Both the position numbers and the translations under genes were made by a program. A stretch of 64,000 nt of DNA from contig JBBMNZ010000007.1 in NCBI GenBank assembly GCA_037954325.1, positions 18,674,001 to 18,738,000 of the forward strand, given 5' to 3'. This document shows positions 61,480 through 64,000 of the stretch, piece by piece; position 1 is the first letter of the stretch, and every line of letters begins with the position of its first letter. Source of the DNA: Fistularia commersonii (Eukaryota > Chordata > Actinopteri > Syngnathiformes > Fistulariidae). The notes beneath the pieces were generated by a model. It saw only the letters and a program-made list of their open reading frames with translations. It did not search any database and was not told the DNA's origin.

Positions 61480-61900
61480 CTCTACAGAAAAAGGTAATAA
61501 TGTGCTGCTTGTTGGTGCAATTTCGAGGCCAAGGGATACAACGGGAGTGATGTTAGTCTACGCAGCTTTCCAATGGACAAGCAGAGAAGAAAGTTGTGGG
61601 AAATTGCTTGTGGACGTACACAACTTCCTCAGGACCCACAGCGGCGTTCTTGCCCCTTTTCTCGGGATGCATTTGATATATTTATCCAAATGAAGTTGCT
61701 GAAAGAGCTCACAGGTGCGGCTAGTTGTAAAGACTGTCGCCAAATGCAGTGGCTAAGGTCCTCAAGAAAGAAACACCATATGCAGGTGATGCTGGATGTT
61801 GTCCTGCAAGGATGTCAACAACCCGCTACTGCAGAAGTAGCCTCTGATGATGAAAAACCGGGCAACAGCGTTATCACGAAGGAAGCTGGTGACGTCTTCT
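61480..61900 (+). pseudogene. THAP-domain (P-element-like transposase) remnant
   Basis: Reading through frame changes on the plus strand gives CWCNFEAKGYNGSDVSLRSF, then PMDKQRRKLWEIACGRTQLP, DPQRRSC and RDAFDIF...LLKELTG, with PNAVAKV-type sequence behind a frameshift. This follows the THAP zinc-finger plan: C-x(2-4)-C, then Phe-Pro, a Trp in the next helix, and C-x2-H before AFD. The final Cys-x2-His is damaged (SCPF). In fish, such domains are abundant as the N-terminus of P-element-like (THAP9-like) transposases, so a dead transposon is more likely than a host gene. No intact frame and no transposase catalytic part were seen. Confidence 0.55.
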
Positions 61901-64000
61901 CTGTTGGCATAGTAACACACATCAGTGACTAAGGCGGACTCTTGCCTCTTTGAATCATTACACATTAACTTTGGCTTTCTATTAGTATTTACCTCGGAAT
62001 ATGGTACTAATGATACATTGTGCTGTTTTTGAGAGCTATTTCCAGTCAAGGGAAACAAAAGGAGCTGTTTGACACAGCTTTGCAAGAGACAAAAAGAGAA
62101 TAAAGGAGTGGGATATTGCTTGAGAACGTAGAGCGAGTCTTCTGAGTTGTGAGACCAATGGGCACCAGTGACTAGCCAACTTTTGCCTCTTTGCATCTTT
62201 GTTAATCTTCATATTGACACTCATTTTGACTTTTGTCTTCAGTGTTATCCTCCTAGCTCAGGTCTCTCTGCACCGCAGGGTAAAATGAGTAGGAGCGAGC
62301 CAAGTGCAACCATGTGACATCAGTACCAGGGCAGAATTGTGACGTAAACATTTTTTTTTTTTTCCAATTTTCAATACAAACCAAGACATGGTGAGAGATG
62401 TTATTATTTTTTTTATAATATGTTATTAATATAATAAAATTCTACTGTTTTCTTTGGAAAGAATGAGATCTGTTGCTGTGCTTTGTGTTTTGTCTCCAAG
62501 AGTCACAGATGAAAGTCGTGTGGATGAATAATCAGAATGAAGCTGTTGCCAGCAAAGATAATTGAACGAAAGAGGAAAAAGCCATCATCTGCGTTTTATC
62601 TATTTATGATTATGTCAAAGGACGTGGTATGTTTCACTGCGTCTTGTCCTCTACCTTGGAAGTTAAACAGGTGAGTCAAACAGGAGTAAAAACTTTGCAA
62701 TTTTTCCTCATTAAGACGAAGATTTGTGTCTGTACTTAAAATTATGTTTTCTTCTTGAACTCTAAGAAATGCAGCATCTTTCTTCCACATCTCGGAATAA
62801 ATAGAAATCGATGAAACAAAAAGATTATAAAAAAAAATGCGTGAATTACAAGCTTTTAATTTAGACTGGAAGGATATATTGAGTTTAATTTTGAAACTGA
62901 AAACTGAGATGCATTATTCTGATGTCCATGCTCAGACATGGATCATGGCAAGCTTTATACATCAACAAATCATAACATTCAAACTAATTTCTGTAAAACT
63001 ACTTGCCTATTAACATAATGAACCATCTCAACTTAGACCAATGCCCAACCCCAGTCCAAGCAGTTATATACCAGCAAATCCCCACAGCCTCTTTCAGAGA
63101 AAGAGAAAGTGACTAAAATTTGACAATGATTAATCATGACCCGTATGCATGAGAACCTTCATAGACATCCATTTGGACGGTTTAAAAGACAGACATAACT
63201 TTTTTAACTTTAGAGTTTATGGCCACAAGCACAACTTGAAATTCTCTGGGTTTCTGTTTTGTTTTTGTTTTTTTTGTCTGGCCACCACAATTAGTCACAA
63301 AACAAACATTCTCCTGTTGCTGCCATCTTTTTGTTTTTTAAATCCCCTAAAGTAAAGGAACAGATATTCTCTTTAGCCCCTGATTTTGGTGACCCTGCTT
63401 ATGACATCCTAGGTCACAGCAACAAGACACAGAGATGTCAGCTCCGAAAATTTAGAGGCTGCCCCCCATTTCCTGAAATAAACAGATGCTATTTGTGCGT
63501 GTTCCCCTTGCAGATTAAATAGCCGCAGACGCGCACAGTGTCCAATAACACTTCCTGTCTGGAATGTAATTGTAGATTTCTGATGAGCAGATTGAGGAGA
63601 AAATATGTACATGCCATTATCTTTGTTCCTGCAAAGATAAATTTATAAAGAAGCTGGAGATGGAGAGACCAAAAGCAAACGACCAAACAAGATTCAAAGA
63701 CATTTCAAACTTTAAAAAAACAGGAGCCTGAAGTTGAGCTGTTAATCTCTGAGACAATGAATCACCCAGTCGGCTGCTCCATCTTGACTGGGTGGACGGG
63801 ACAAGTGGCATGCAAAGATCATCAGTGTGTTGTAACGGTCAATTTTCAAGTCAAAACTGACACAGCCACCGCTAATACTGGTATCACAGAAGCAGGGGGG
63901 AGAGACGTGGCGTGAAGGAATAAGCAAAAGGTGACAGATATGACAGGAAAGAGCCTGAGACTTCTTCCTCAGGTCTTGTGATGATGAGTTACAGGAAGGT

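Larger units (their letters stand above)
59696..64000 (-). other. ptprk intron (partial), 5' of the first exon seen
   Basis: Contains a 19-bp direct duplication at 60132-60169, a GT array at 60918-60969 and a decayed THAP-domain fragment at about 61480-61900. No exon matching the expected preceding fibronectin segment was found, so the intron is at least 4.3 kb long. Confidence 0.7.

Overview
The window comes from a vertebrate genome, almost certainly a ray-finned (teleost) fish. It holds exons of a type IIB receptor protein tyrosine phosphatase on the minus strand, separated by 0.7-17 kb introns. The introns carry fish-type transposable elements (RTE-clade LINEs, L2-type LINE tails, R2-superclade LINE remnants, hAT and palindromic DNA elements, a THAP-transposon remnant) and many microsatellites. 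There is no sign of bacterial or organelle DNA, and no tRNA or rRNA gene was recognised.

The gene is best called ptprk (receptor kappa). Six constitutive exons plus one 30-nt microexon can be placed to the base, with consensus GT/AG splice sites and matching phases. In transcript order (high to low coordinate) they are: 59695-59494 (fibronectin III), 58836-58734 (start of the last fibronectin III), 55914-55638 (rest of that domain, with a proprotein-convertase-like site), 38956-38920 (37 nt), 26305-26170 (transmembrane segment), 11729-11700 (optional microexon, AYSYSYYL) and 694-540 (juxtamembrane region). The 5' exons (signal peptide, MAM, Ig, first fibronectin domains) lie beyond 64000. The 3' exons (both phosphatase domains) lie below position 1. 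The window therefore covers the membrane-proximal ectodomain, the membrane anchor and the start of the cytoplasmic tail.

Layout: 1-11.7 kb holds the juxtamembrane exon and an intron with a small hAT derivative (5.4 kb) and a ~700-bp palindrome (7.9-8.6 kb). 11.7-26.2 kb holds an intron with CA/GT arrays, a TA-flanked MITE and L2 tails. 26.3-38.9 kb holds an intron with a 2.2-kb RTE LINE flanked by an exact 15-bp target duplication. 39-55.6 kb is the longest intron and a transposon graveyard: R2-type and L2-type fragments at 40-41 kb, RTE copies at 42.5, 46.7 and 51.6 kb, one interrupted by an R2-superclade LINE fragment and another by a younger RTE copy plus a hAT element. 55.6-59.7 kb has three clustered exons and a hAT-like element. 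59.7-64 kb is the 5'-ward intron with a decayed THAP-transposon fragment.

I found no novel multi-gene system. The most useful observations are the microexon, the nested insertion history, and two hAT copies that appear related by a microhomology-type internal deletion. Identifications were made by reading translations and from memory of the families; no search was run.
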